Assembly: GCA_045602925.1 (NCBI GenBank)
Contig: JAZSCN010000016.1
Span: 1-64,000, forward strand
Length of the DNA stretch: 64,000 nucleotides
From: UBA7477 sp045602925
GTDB taxonomy: Bacteria; Bacillota; Clostridia; Oscillospirales; Ruminococcaceae
Reading direction: 5' to 3'
The position numbers and the translations under genes were made by a program. Shown piece after piece: positions 27,585 to 36,667 of the stretch. How positions within the stretch are numbered: position 1 is the stretch's first letter; each line of letters opens with the position of its first letter. The notes under the pieces were generated by a model. That model was not told the origin of the DNA, made no database searches, and saw only the letters and a list, made by a program, of their open reading frames with translations.

Positions 27585-27894
27585 CTATGAGGTGGAAATG
27601 GATATGGAAGACAGTTTGTCCTGCGTCTTCTCCACAGTTTGTTGCGATTCTAAAGCCGTTATCGAGCCCTAAATCCTTAGCAATCTTACCTGCCACCTCA
27701 TAGATATGAGAGATAACAGCGCTGTTTTCTTCATTCACATCCCAGAGCATAGAGATATGCTCTTTAGGGATAATGAGAACGTGAACGGGAGCAATTGGAG
27801 CGATATCCTTAAAAGCGTATACGAGCTCATCCTCGTACACCTTTGCAGATGGAATTTCGCCCTTTATGATTTTACAAAATAAGCAATCGGACAT
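27553..27894 (-). CDS. HIT family nucleotide hydrolase/transferase
   Basis: A 113-residue histidine-triad protein of the HinT type. It begins MSDCLFCKIIKGEIPSAKVY and ends with the active-site triad HIHFHLIGG. Relatives hydrolyse adenosine phosphoramidates and aminoacyl-adenylates. It follows alaS by 19 bp with GGGAGG before the ATG, so it is in the T-box-controlled transcript; co-expression with a tRNA synthetase fits a role in cleaning up adenylate by-products (inference). Confidence 0.94.
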   Translation of the reverse strand: MSDCLFCKIIKGEIPSAKVYEDELVYAFKDIAPIAPVHVLIIPKEHISMLWDVNEENSAVISHIYEVAGKIAKDLGLDNGFRIATNCGEDAGQTVFHIHFHLIGGRKLGWEEQ

Positions 27895-27913
27895 AGTACT
27901 TCCTCCCTTATTT

Positions 27914-30559
27914 TTACTTTATAAATTCTGAAACTATTGAAACTACACTTGAAAGTGCTTCGTCGAGCTTTGAAATATCGGCTACGCCTGCCATAGCGCT
28001 GTCAGGACGTCCGCCACCCTTACCACCGGTAACTGCTGAAACGTTGCCTACTATCTTACCGGCGTGGGCGCCCTTTGCAACTGCGTCCTTACCTGCTGCA
28101 CAAGCAAGGTTTGCCTTATCGCCGTCGATACCTGCTAAAACTGCTACTGTATCAGGCTTATCTGCCTTGATTTCGTCGCACATTTTTCTAAGCATATCAG
28201 GCTTTACGCCTACAAGCTTTGCAGAGATAACCTTGACGCCGTTTACATCGGTTACGTTATCGAAGAGTGACTTGAGCTTCATATTAGAAATCTCTGTCTG
28301 GAGAGAATCTCTTTCTCTTTCGAGAGATTTAATCTCGCCCATTACGCTTACGCATCTGTTGACAAGCTCGGATGTATTAGCAAGCTTCAGAGTCTGTGCA
28401 GACTGTGAGATAAGCTCTGCCTGCTGCTTAATAAGTGCTAATACGCCACTACCTGTAACAGCCTCGATTCTTCTTACGCCGGAAGCTACTGAGCTTTCAG
28501 AGATAATCTTAAAGAGTCCTGCCTTAGAGGTATTATCAAGGTGTGTACCACCACAGAATTCGATTGAAGCGTCGCCCATTGTAACGACTCTTACAGTTTC
28601 GCCGTACTTTTCGCTGAAGAGTGCCATAGCACCGAGCTTCTTAGCGTCGTCGATTGCCATTTCCTCTACCTTAATATCCATTGCAGAGAGGATATAGCTA
28701 TTAACGATTTCTTCGATTTCTGAAAGCTGTGCAGGAGTTACGCCCTCAAAGTGAGAGAAGTCAAATCTGAGTCTTTCACCGTCAACGAGCTGACCTGCCT
28801 GGTGAACGTGGTCGCCGAGAACCTTTCTGAGTGCAGACTGGAGAAGGTGTGCACAAGAGTGATTTCTCATTGTGTTTTCGCGGTTTTCCTTATCGACGAT
28901 AAACTGTGCAACCTGTCCGCAAGAAACTGCGCCCTCAGTAACCTTTACCTTATGGGCAAACTTTCCTGCAACGACCTTCTGGGTATCAATTACCTGACAA
29001 GTACCGCTTAAAGTCTTGATGACGCCCTTATCGCCTGCTTGTCCACCACTTTCGGCATAGAATGGGGTCTTGGAAGCAACGATATACACCTCGTCGCCTA
29101 TTCCTGCGTTATCGAGTAGCTCGTCGTCGCTTGCGATAAATGCGATTTCAGCTTCTGTCTCGAGTGTGTTATATCCGACAAACTCTGTTGTAAAGTTCTT
29201 ATCAATCTTATGGAATACAGTTTCGTCAGCTCCCATATACTTAGAGCCACCTCTTGCCTTACGGGCAGTTTCTCTCTGCTCGTCCATAGCCTTAGCATAG
29301 CCTTCCTCGTCGCAAGAAAGTCCCTTTTCCTCTAAGATTTCTCTTGTGAGGTCGATTGGGAAGCCGTATGTATCGCTAAGTGTAAAGCACTTTACGCCAT
29401 CGAGTACGCTTACGCCGTTTTTCTGCATATCCTCGATATAGCCAGAGAGGATGTTAAGACCTCTGTCGATAGTTTCGTTAAAGTTCTTTTCTTCTGTAGT
29501 GAGGAGCTTTACAATATAGTCGTACTTTTCTTCGAGCTCGTTATACTCGCTCTTTGAATTATCGACAACAGTTTTTACGATATCCTTGAGGAAGAGACCG
29601 TTGATACCGAGAAGCTTTCCGTGTCTTACTGCACGTCTTAAAAGTCTTCTCATTACATAGCCTCTACCCTCGTTTGAAGGCAGAACTCCGTCGGAAGCGA
29701 GGAAGGTAACGCTTCTTATATGGTCGGTAATAACTCTGATAGAAACGTCCTTTTTATATTCCTTGCCGTACTCACAGCCTGCGATTTCGCAAATCTTATC
29801 TCTGATAGCCTTGATTGTATCTACGTCGAAGATTGAGCCTACGCCCTGCATAAGAGCAGCGAGTCTTTCGAGGCCCATACCTGTATCGATATTCTTCTGT
29901 GCGAGTGGTGTATATGTACCGTCCTCGTGGCGTTCAAACTGTGTGAAAACGAGATTCCAGAATTCCATATATCTATCGCAGTCACAGCCTACTGTACAGT
30001 CAGGCTTGCCACAGCCGTACTCCTCGCCTCTATCGAAGTAGATTTCAGAGCATGGTCCACATGGGCCGTCGGTTCCTGCTTCCCAGAAGTTATCTTCCTT
30101 ACCCATTCTGAAAATCTTGTTGAGTGGGAGTCCCATCTTCTCGTGCCAGATTTTTTCTGCCTCGTCGTCTTCTTCATATACAGAAACGAAGAGTCTTTCT
30201 TCCGGGAGCTCGAGCACCTTAGTACAATACTCCCAAGCCCACTCGATAGCTTCTTCCTTAAAGTAGTCGCCGAATGAGAAGTTACCGAGCATTTCAAAGA
30301 ATGTACCGTGTCTTGCTGTCTTACCTACGTTTTCGATGTCGCCTGTTCTGATACACTTCTGGCAGGTTGTCATTCTTGTTCTTGGTGGAACCTCCTGGCC
30401 TGTAAAATAAGGCTTGAGAGGAGCCATACCTGCTACGATAAGCAGGAGACTTTTATCATTCTGCGGAATTAGAGAGTAGCTCTTTTTTCTAAGCGCTCCC
30501 TTGCTTTCAAAAAACTTGAGATAAGAATCTCTAAGCTCGTTAAGTCCTGTCCATTTCAT
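27914..30559 (-). CDS. alaS: Alanyl-tRNA synthetase
   Basis: An 881-residue class II synthetase. It begins MKWTGLNELRDSYLKFFESK; the catalytic domain has GMAPLKPYF and a class II motif 2 region. The editing domain carries HSCAHLL (HxxxH) and CGGTH, which bind zinc and remove mischarged Ser/Gly. The C-Ala oligomerisation domain ends with GKGGGRPDSAMAG. Length as usual. Expression is controlled by the T-box leader upstream, and a HIT gene follows. Confidence 0.98.
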   Translation of the reverse strand: MKWTGLNELRDSYLKFFESKGALRKKSYSLIPQNDKSLLLIVAGMAPLKPYFTGQEVPPRTRMTTCQKCIRTGDIENVGKTARHGTFFEMLGNFSFGDYFKEEAIEWAWEYCTKVLELPEERLFVSVYEEDDEAEKIWHEKMGLPLNKIFRMGKEDNFWEAGTDGPCGPCSEIYFDRGEEYGCGKPDCTVGCDCDRYMEFWNLVFTQFERHEDGTYTPLAQKNIDTGMGLERLAALMQGVGSIFDVDTIKAIRDKICEIAGCEYGKEYKKDVSIRVITDHIRSVTFLASDGVLPSNEGRGYVMRRLLRRAVRHGKLLGINGLFLKDIVKTVVDNSKSEYNELEEKYDYIVKLLTTEEKNFNETIDRGLNILSGYIEDMQKNGVSVLDGVKCFTLSDTYGFPIDLTREILEEKGLSCDEEGYAKAMDEQRETARKARGGSKYMGADETVFHKIDKNFTTEFVGYNTLETEAEIAFIASDDELLDNAGIGDEVYIVASKTPFYAESGGQAGDKGVIKTLSGTCQVIDTQKVVAGKFAHKVKVTEGAVSCGQVAQFIVDKENRENTMRNHSCAHLLQSALRKVLGDHVHQAGQLVDGERLRFDFSHFEGVTPAQLSEIEEIVNSYILSAMDIKVEEMAIDDAKKLGAMALFSEKYGETVRVVTMGDASIEFCGGTHLDNTSKAGLFKIISESSVASGVRRIEAVTGSGVLALIKQQAELISQSAQTLKLANTSELVNRCVSVMGEIKSLERERDSLQTEISNMKLKSLFDNVTDVNGVKVISAKLVGVKPDMLRKMCDEIKADKPDTVAVLAGIDGDKANLACAAGKDAVAKGAHAGKIVGNVSAVTGGKGGGRPDSAMAGVADISKLDEALSSVVSIVSEFIK

Positions 30560-30593
30560 AATTTATTCTCCTTTTGAAAAAATCCTTATAAAA

Positions 30594-30822
30594 GCAAAAA
30601 CAGCCCCGTCCAACAAAATGGGACGAAGCTTCTCCGTGGTACCACCCAAATTACCGTAACACAAAAGTCACGGTCACTTTGTTACCCTTAACGCAGGTAT
30701 ACGTTGCAGTTTTCTGCACAGCTCTCAGGTTAGCCACCGACGTGTTTTTGAAGGCTCACACCGACCGCCTTCTCTCTTGAAAAAACACATATCGGATAAT
30801 TCCGTCGTTTGCTTTTACTATA
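30594..30822 (-). promoter_or_regulatory. T-box riboswitch of alaS (specifier GCU)
   Basis: Read on the minus strand, the leader has the distal Stem I landmarks AGAGAG and GGTGTGA, a candidate Ala specifier codon GCT followed by A (30732-30734), the T-box core GGGTGGTACCACGG (30634-30647), and a terminator formed by GCTTCGTCC/GGACGGGGC with a TTTTT run (30594-30629). Uncharged tRNA-Ala is expected to pair with the specifier and T-box and favour antitermination. The specifier assignment is by eye. Confidence 0.92.
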
Positions 30823-30829
30823 TGTATTT

Positions 30830-30858
30830 ATTATAATACCTTGTCATCGTTTTGTCAA
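30830..30858 (-). promoter_or_regulatory. Promoter of the alaS T-box transcript
   Basis: TTGACA (30853-30858) and TATAAT (30830-30835), 17-bp spacer, minus strand: full consensus. An inverted repeat ATACCTTG/CAAGGTAT (30836-30843 and 30856-30863) fills it. Confidence 0.88.
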
Positions 30859-30893
30859 GGTATTTGGCTTGCTTTTTGAGCTTTTGCGCATAG

Positions 30894-30992
30894 GCATAGC
30901 GCCGTTTTTGGCTAAAGCCAAAAAACGAAAATGCCGTCTATGAAATAGACGGCGAGGAAAATTCGCCACAAATGGCGAATTTAGCGCTATGC
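30894..30992. repeat. Cloverleaf-like multi-hairpin element
   Basis: A 9-bp outer inverted repeat GCATAGCGC/GCGCTATGC (30894-30902 and 30984-30992) encloses three hairpins: CGTTTTTGGCT/AGCCAAAAAACG (30903-30927), GCCGTCTAT/ATAGACGGC (30933-30953) and ATTCGCCA/TGGCGAAT (30961-30980). The right arm contains the stop codon of the MFS gene. It may be a small non-coding repeat that transposes or a complex terminator; it fills most of the gap between the MFS gene and the alaS promoter. Confidence 0.7.
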
Positions 30993-32147
30993 GAATGAAA
31001 CGCACTTTACTGTCATTTTATAGGAAAGTGCCATGAAGACTGCGAAAAACGCCAGAAACAGTGGATACAGTTCTATTGAGATGTACTGTGCGATAAGCCC
31101 GAAAACAGGTGGCATAAAGGTTGTTCCTGTATATGCACTCGCCATTTGTATGCCTATAATAGCCTGAGAATTCTCCTTACCGAAGCAATACGGTGTTGAA
31201 TGTATGATTGATGGATAAATCGGCGCACAGCCAAGGCCTATAACGACAAGTCCGACCAGTGATGGCAGGGAGGCTTCAACCGGAAGTGCTACTGAAATTA
31301 TTCCGACAAACAAAACGGAAGTTCCGAGGATTACCAGTTTCTTATCGCCAAGCTTTTCGGAAATAAAGCCACAAATAAATCTTCCTACAGATATTCCCAC
31401 ATAAAACAGCGATGCAAAGCCTGCGGCAGCTTTTGCGTCTACACCTCTACAGCTTTCAAGGTACGAGCTTGCCCAGAGTCCTGCTGTTGCTTCCATTGCA
31501 CAGTAGCAAAAGAATGTGAGCAGTATCCACTTTACTCCCCTTATTTTCACAGCGCCCTTGATACCTACGCTGCTTTCTTGTGTTTCGCCACTCTCCGACG
31601 AGCGCTTCTTCCACAATGGCAGGCTTATGAAGATAACAGCAGTAAGTACGACTTGCAGAACTGTTACGCTAAGGTATCCACCCTGCCAGCCCTTGGAGTG
31701 ACCGATACAATAGCTCATAATATATGGGCTTATGGAAGCTCCCAGACCCCAGAAGCAGTGAAGCCAGCTCAGATGCCTTGCAGTAAAATGCAGTGCGACA
31801 TAGTTGTTAAGGGCAGCGTCTACCGAGCCTGCACCTATTCCGTAAGGGACACAGATAAGGCATAGGATATAGAAGTTGTCTACTGTTGCAAAGCCAAAAA
31901 GCGAGAGTGCAGTAGTCAGCACGCTAAGGGCAGTAAGGAGTCCTGCACCAAGCTTTTTTGTAAGAAAGTCAGAGGCAAGGCTTGATATAATTGTTGAAAA
32001 AGCAATTATCATAGATAGTATTCCTGCAAAGGAAAGTTCAGCGCCGAGGTCGAGCCTCATAATCGGCCAGGCTGAGCCAAGCAGTGAATCAGGTAGCCCC
32101 AGACTTATAAATGAAAGGTAAATTACCACAAGCAGCAGCGTTGTCAT
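30987..32147 (-). CDS. MFS transporter
   Basis: A 386-residue membrane protein with about 12 helices beginning MTTLLLVVIYLSFISLGLPD. The loop after helix 2 (DFLTKKLGAG) and the repeated GRFICGFISEKLGDKK segment in the second half are typical of the major facilitator superfamily. The substrate is unknown; general sequence character recalls sugar-type FucP-like and uncharacterised Firmicutes carriers. It follows the MATE gene by three bases with GGAG before its ATG, so both are one operon. Its TAG stop lies in the multi-hairpin element. Confidence 0.88.
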   Translation of the reverse strand: MTTLLLVVIYLSFISLGLPDSLLGSAWPIMRLDLGAELSFAGILSMIIAFSTIISSLASDFLTKKLGAGLLTALSVLTTALSLFGFATVDNFYILCLICVPYGIGAGSVDAALNNYVALHFTARHLSWLHCFWGLGASISPYIMSYCIGHSKGWQGGYLSVTVLQVVLTAVIFISLPLWKKRSSESGETQESSVGIKGAVKIRGVKWILLTFFCYCAMEATAGLWASSYLESCRGVDAKAAAGFASLFYVGISVGRFICGFISEKLGDKKLVILGTSVLFVGIISVALPVEASLPSLVGLVVIGLGCAPIYPSIIHSTPYCFGKENSQAIIGIQMASAYTGTTFMPPVFGLIAQYISIELYPLFLAFFAVFMALSYKMTVKCVSFA

Positions 32148-32150
32148 AAA

Positions 32151-33533
32151 TTATTCTCCTAAAGCCAGACGTCTTTTTGCTTGAGCCTTTTTTGCTCTTG
32201 ACATTAAAATTGCGTAGGCGATAATCTCTGCGATGAAGGTTATCGTCCAAGAAATTATATATGAAATGTACAAGCTTTCTAAGGTATGATATTTCGGTAT
32301 AGCAAAGATAGTATAAACCCACAGTATTCGCATACCGCAAACACCTAAGACGGTAATGAACATAGGTGAAATCGACGCACCGAGGCCTCTTATTATACCG
32401 GTAGTTACGTCCATCAGTCCGCAGACAAAGTACGGCACGCATATTGCCTTTAGTCTGGCAATTCCGTATGCTACGGCTTCCGGTGAATCAGGCAGGTATA
32501 TACTCAGGAGCTTATCGCCGAGAAGATATGCCACATTACCTGCGACAAGGCCGGCAACAAAAACACTTCCGAGGCACATTGCGGCTATCTTGCCTATTCT
32601 ATTGAGCTTTCCTGCGCCGTAATTCTTGCCCGTAAAGTTCACGGCAGTCTGGTGGAAGGAGTTCATCGTAGTATACACAAATCCTTCGATATTCTGAGCT
32701 GCGGCGTTACCGTTGACGGCGATTTCTTCAAAAGAGTTTACCGATGACTGTATAATTACATTGGATATTGAAAACAGCGAGCCTTGTATACCGGCAGGCA
32801 GGCCGATTCTGACCATACGCATAAGCTGGTTTTTATAAATCTTCATTTTTCTGAGCTCGAGCTTGCAGGCATCCTGTCTTTTCATAAGGGCACGGATTAT
32901 AAGCAAGGCCGAAATTGTTTGAGAAAGCGCAGTCGCCAGCGCTACACCTGCAACGTCCATATCAAATACAATTACAAAAATAAGATTGAGAAGGACATTG
33001 ATAACACCAGCTATAGTAAGGTAGATAAGCGGGCCTTTTGTATCGCCTGCTGCTCGCAAAATAGCCGAGCCGAAGTTATACACCATACTCGATACTATTC
33101 CACAAAAGTATATTCTCATATAAGTTGTAGACAGCCCGATTATATTATCCGGTGCTGACATCAGCGTCAAAAACAGCTCAGAGAAGCATACGCCGATTAC
33201 TGTGAGCACAATTCCGCTGACTATTGCTGTCGGTATGGCAGTATGGACAACCTTAGAAGTATCGTCGTTCCTTCCTGCACCCAGAGCGTGTGCAACCGTT
33301 ACGCCTGCACCGACAGAAAGTCCGATAAATAGGTTTATTATAAGGTTAATAATAGGAGCTGTAGAACCGACTGCACCGACAGAAAACTCACTGCCGTATC
33401 TTCCTACAACGACAAGGTCGGCGGCGTTGAATAAAAGCTGCAAAACGCCGGTTAGGATTATAGGCACAGTATAGCTGATTATCTTACCAAAAAGCGGGCC
33501 TTCGCACATATCTATATCTCTGCTTTTCGACAT
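32151..33533 (-). CDS. MATE family efflux transporter
   Basis: A 460-residue, 12-helix transporter that probably exports drugs or metabolites in exchange for Na+ or H+. It begins MSKSRDIDMCEGPLFGKIIS; MATE features are the early ...PIILTGVLQLLFNAADLVVV... region and the repeated second half with a matching helix after about residue 240. The ATG at 33533 follows GAGGTG; a GTG at 33542 overlaps the RBS. First gene of the MATE-MFS unit. Confidence 0.92.
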   Translation of the reverse strand: MSKSRDIDMCEGPLFGKIISYTVPIILTGVLQLLFNAADLVVVGRYGSEFSVGAVGSTAPIINLIINLFIGLSVGAGVTVAHALGAGRNDDTSKVVHTAIPTAIVSGIVLTVIGVCFSELFLTLMSAPDNIIGLSTTYMRIYFCGIVSSMVYNFGSAILRAAGDTKGPLIYLTIAGVINVLLNLIFVIVFDMDVAGVALATALSQTISALLIIRALMKRQDACKLELRKMKIYKNQLMRMVRIGLPAGIQGSLFSISNVIIQSSVNSFEEIAVNGNAAAQNIEGFVYTTMNSFHQTAVNFTGKNYGAGKLNRIGKIAAMCLGSVFVAGLVAGNVAYLLGDKLLSIYLPDSPEAVAYGIARLKAICVPYFVCGLMDVTTGIIRGLGASISPMFITVLGVCGMRILWVYTIFAIPKYHTLESLYISYIISWTITFIAEIIAYAILMSRAKKAQAKRRLALGE

Positions 33534-33596
33534 TTTGCTCACCTCTCTTTACGCAAAAAAATCACAGACAAAATCATTTTGCTGTGCTTCAACTAC

Positions 33597-33625
33597 ATTA
33601 TATTACCCTATATTGCAAAAGTCAA
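33597..33625 (-). promoter_or_regulatory. Promoter of the MATE-MFS operon
   Basis: TTGACT (33620-33625) and TATAAT (33597-33602), 17-bp spacer, minus strand. It diverges from the alkD promoter, about 30 bp away. Confidence 0.82.
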
Positions 33626-33655
33626 TCACTACAGCTACGATTTGTGCAAATTACC

Positions 33656-33684
33656 TTGACAAACGTTTTCGCATAAAGTATATT
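33656..33684 (+). promoter_or_regulatory. Promoter of the AlkD-like gene
   Basis: TTGACA (33656-33661) and TATATT (33679-33684), 17-bp spacer; the -35 is preceded by TACC, as in the rpsL and alaS promoters. Confidence 0.8.
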
Positions 33685-33722
33685 TAACCTAAATCAGCAA
33701 AAGCTCAAGGGAGGTTTTCTAT

Positions 33723-34412
33723 TTGGATATTGTAAGCGAGATAAGGCAGGCGCTATTATCTATGGGTGAGGAAAAGTACAGAAGCTTTAGCATAAAGCTT
33801 ATCCCAAATGTATCGCAAAACAAGTACATCGGTGTACGCTTCCCACTACTAAGAAAATACGCAAGTAAGCTTTACAAAAGACAGGATATCGGCGATTTTC
33901 TCACCTCTCTCCCACACTGCTATCATGAGGAAAACAACCTTCACGCTTTTATTATAGCTAATGAAAAGGATTTTTCAAAGTGTCTTGAGCTTACTGAAGG
34001 TTTTCTGCCGTACATTGAAAGCTGGGACACCTGCGACAGCCTTTCGCCAAAGGTATTCAAAAGTCATCTTTCTGAGCTTTATGAAAGGATAAAAACTTGG
34101 CTTTGCTCTAAGCACACCTACACTATACGCTTTGGGATAGTATGTCTTATGAGGTACTATCTTGATGAGGAGTTTAATAGCGAGATTTTAGAGCTTGTTG
34201 CAGGGGTAAAATCAGACGAATACTATGTAAATATGGCGAGGGCTTGGTTTTTTGCGACAGCACTTACAAAGCGCTATGATGACACTCTCCCCTATCTTAC
34301 GGGCACTATTCTTGACAGGTGGACTCACAACAAGACGATAAGAAAGGCTATAGAGAGCTTTTGCGTAGAACCCACTCAAAAGGCGTATTTACGCACTCTT
34401 ATAATAAAATAG
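33723..34412 (+). CDS. DNA alkylation repair protein, AlkD-like
   Basis: A 229-residue all-helical protein of the HEAT-repeat DNA glycosylase family. Recognisable segments are YIGVRFPLLRKYASKL near residue 36 and SWDTCDSLSPKVF (about residue 100), matching the family's W-D pair, and the repeated helices after it. Characterised AlkD removes 3-methyladenine and 7-methylguanine from DNA; many Firmicutes paralogues are untested. The start is a TTG at 33723 after GGGAGG. Monocistronic with its own promoter and terminator. Confidence 0.88.
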   Translation: MDIVSEIRQALLSMGEEKYRSFSIKLIPNVSQNKYIGVRFPLLRKYASKLYKRQDIGDFLTSLPHCYHEENNLHAFIIANEKDFSKCLELTEGFLPYIESWDTCDSLSPKVFKSHLSELYERIKTWLCSKHTYTIRFGIVCLMRYYLDEEFNSEILELVAGVKSDEYYVNMARAWFFATALTKRYDDTLPYLTGTILDRWTHNKTIRKAIESFCVEPTQKAYLRTLIIK

Positions 34413-34416
34413 TAAG

Positions 34417-34458
34417 AAACGCAGACGCAGCTTAGCTTTGGCTTTTGCTCTGCGTTTT
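34417..34458 (+). terminator. Terminator after the AlkD-like gene
   Basis: AAACGCAGA (34417-34425) pairs with TCTGCGTTT (34449-34457), followed by TTGTTATTTT. Confidence 0.75.
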
Positions 34459-34487
34459 GTTATTTTAAAAAAATATTGTTTTACTAC

Positions 34488-34540
34488 TTGACAACTGTGC
34501 ATAGAGGTGGTATACTGTATATACAGCATATACACAGTAT
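34488..34540 (+). promoter_or_regulatory. Promoter and GntR-type operator of the ABC operon
   Basis: TTGACA (34488-34493) and TATACT (34511-34516), 17-bp spacer. Overlapping the -10, a 12-bp imperfect inverted repeat ATACTGTATATA/TATACACAGTAT (34512-34523 and 34529-34540, 11 of 12 positions match, 5-bp centre) is a good candidate site for the GntR regulator encoded next, giving autorepression. Confidence 0.8.
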
Positions 34541-34567
34541 GCAAATTCTTGTGAAAGGAGAATTTTG

Positions 34568-34954
34568 ATGAACATAACCATAAGCTACACAAGTGACAAG
34601 CCTATGTACGAGCAGATTGAAGACGGCATCAAGAAGGCTATTTATGACGGAAAGCTTAAAAACAACGAGCTTCTGCCGAGTGTACGACAGCTTGCGAAGG
34701 ACTTAAACGTCAGTGCAATCACGACAAAGAGAGCATACATTGACTTGGAACACGAGGGTCTTGTATACACAATATCCGGCAAGGGCACTTTTGTGAAGCT
34801 TGATAAACTGGGCGAGCTTCAAAAGGGGCGTCAGGACGAGCTACTAGGTGAGCTTTTAAAGACTGCCGAGGAGTGCAAGGCTCATGGAATACCTAAGAAG
34901 AATGTAATTGAAAAAATTGACGAGATATACACCGAGGGCATCGAGGAAGTATAA
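34568..34954 (+). CDS. GntR family (YtrA subfamily) transcriptional regulator
   Basis: A 128-residue repressor. The winged helix-turn-helix occupies residues 10-75 (PMYEQIEDGIKKAIYDGKL, then LLPSVRQLAKDLNVSAITTK, then GKGTFV). The short C-terminal tail of about 50 residues marks the YtrA type, which controls ABC transporter operons from its own operator. The ATG at 34568 (after GAAAGGAG) is preferred to a TTG three bases earlier. It is the first gene of the four-gene ABC operon. Confidence 0.94.
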   Translation: MNITISYTSDKPMYEQIEDGIKKAIYDGKLKNNELLPSVRQLAKDLNVSAITTKRAYIDLEHEGLVYTISGKGTFVKLDKLGELQKGRQDELLGELLKTAEECKAHGIPKKNVIEKIDEIYTEGIEEV

Positions 34955-34971
34955 CGAGAGGAAGTATAGAT

Positions 34972-35862
34972 ATGGAAAATTTGGCACTTAAAATCAACGG
35001 ACTTTGCAAGGAATTTGACGGCTTTAAGCTTGATGACGTAAGCTTTGAGCTACCAAAGGGAATGGTAATGGGACTTGTCGGTGAAAACGGCGCGGGCAAG
35101 ACCACAATCATAAAGCTTATACTTAACGCTATGGCAAAAACCGGCGGTAGCATTTCAATCTTCGGAAAAGACAACACAGAGAACGAGATTCTCTGCAAGG
35201 AAAAAATCGGCTATGTAGCTGACGAGGATTATCTTATTGTTTCTTCAAACATAAAGAACTACGCAAAGGTTTTTGCGCACATATACAAGGACTGGGACCA
35301 GGAGCTTTTCGAGAAGTATGCTAAAATGTGGAATCTTCCGCCTAAGAAGAAGTTTTCTACATACTCTAAGGGTATGAAGACCAAGGCAATGCTTGCGCTT
35401 ACTCTTTCACATCACCCTGAGCTACTCATTCTTGACGAGCCGACAGCCGGTCTTGACCCTGTTGCGAGAATCGAGGTTCTCGATATTCTTCGTGAGATTG
35501 TTTCAGACGGCGACAAGTCGGTTCTCTTCTCTACTCACATCACAGGCGATTTGGACAAAATTGCTGACTGCGTAACTGTACTCATAAACGGCAAGGTTAC
35601 TGACAGCATGGACATTGACAAGATTGAAGAAAAGTACGCTGTAATCAGCGGTTCGCTCGACAGCCTCACTATTACAAACAAGGACAGATGTGTTGGCATA
35701 AGACGTGGCACACAGAGCTTTGAGGCACTTGTTGAAAGACGCTATCTTGATAACTTCAAGAATGTTACTGTAAGAACTCCTAACATTGAAAATCTCCTCA
35801 CCTTCAGCATCTGGGGACACAGAGAGGATATCGTAGAGCTTGGAGGTCAGGACAATGGCTAA
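34972..35862 (+). CDS. ABC transporter ATP-binding protein
   Basis: A 296-residue ATPase. Walker A GENGAGKTT (about residue 37), signature YSKGMKTKAML (a relaxed LSGGQ as in YtrB-type ATPases, about 129), Walker B LLILDEPTAGLDP (about 146) and H-loop STHIT. The extra C-terminal 90 residues are variable. It powers the two membrane proteins encoded next. The 17-bp gap after the regulator and the overlap with the permease show one operon. Related systems respond to cell-wall-active antibiotics; the substrate here is unknown. Confidence 0.94.
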   Translation: MENLALKINGLCKEFDGFKLDDVSFELPKGMVMGLVGENGAGKTTIIKLILNAMAKTGGSISIFGKDNTENEILCKEKIGYVADEDYLIVSSNIKNYAKVFAHIYKDWDQELFEKYAKMWNLPPKKKFSTYSKGMKTKAMLALTLSHHPELLILDEPTAGLDPVARIEVLDILREIVSDGDKSVLFSTHITGDLDKIADCVTVLINGKVTDSMDIDKIEEKYAVISGSLDSLTITNKDRCVGIRRGTQSFEALVERRYLDNFKNVTVRTPNIENLLTFSIWGHREDIVELGGQDNG

Positions 35863-36649
35863 AAAGAAAAAGGAGCAGGTTAAGTACAACCCTTCGCTAT
35901 CTAGTGTCAAGCGTTTTGGCAAGGCTCGTGGGGCTGTAATCGGCAGACAGACAATGGTTCTCACGATTATATATGGAATAATCAGTATTGTTATACTCGC
36001 TTTATACATCTCGGGATTTTTTCTCGGCAAGGATGCAAGCGAGGGTGGCGCTGCGACCTCGTCTGTATGTTTGACGACATCATTCTTCGGTATATTCCTG
36101 TTTATGTTTAACTCAAGTATTCCTTCTGACAAGCAGGACCTTGACACGGCAAGAGGCGCACTTAGTGGCGGCTGTGCAAGTGTATCAGAGGTATTTATGC
36201 ATATGCCTGTCACCAAGCTTGATATATACAAGCACTCTTTCAAGTACTTTATACTGGCGGAGGTTGTAGTGCTTGCAGGTAGCATTGCTTCTAACATAGC
36301 AATGGCTGTAACTGACAAGTACGAGGTTTTTGCAGGAATGAGTGCGATGACTTCTATCTTATCGGCAACAATGATACTTTTTGTATACCTGTTTATGTTC
36401 AAGATTTTCAAAAACATTCCTAAGAAAGTTGAAAAGACTCTCACTATTATAGGTGTTATTATCTTCTACATAGTATGGTTTGGCACTATGATTTTCGAAG
36501 ACGCTTCTGCTAAGGCTGTAGAAATCCTTGCGCCACTAGCCGGTATTCCAGCACTTTGTATATCTATTGTGACCTTTATAGCTGTACTGCTCATTCATAA
36601 GCTTTATACCGAAAAGCGAGTTGCTAATACAGCTTGGTACGACAGATAA
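35855..36649 (+). CDS. ABC transporter permease, first membrane subunit
   Basis: A 264-residue membrane protein beginning MAKKKKEQVKYNPSLSSVKR with about six hydrophobic segments (for example IIYGIISIVILALYISGFFL and ILFVYLFMF). It lacks a recognised named domain but its position after the ATPase and the topology match ABC-2 type permeases. The ATG at 35855 is 8 bp inside the end of the ATPase gene, behind GGAGGT; an earlier TTG is rejected. Confidence 0.8.
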   Translation: MAKKKKEQVKYNPSLSSVKRFGKARGAVIGRQTMVLTIIYGIISIVILALYISGFFLGKDASEGGAATSSVCLTTSFFGIFLFMFNSSIPSDKQDLDTARGALSGGCASVSEVFMHMPVTKLDIYKHSFKYFILAEVVVLAGSIASNIAMAVTDKYEVFAGMSAMTSILSATMILFVYLFMFKIFKNIPKKVEKTLTIIGVIIFYIVWFGTMIFEDASAKAVEILAPLAGIPALCISIVTFIAVLLIHKLYTEKRVANTAWYDR

Positions 36650-36667
36650 GCCTAAGGGGGATATTTT

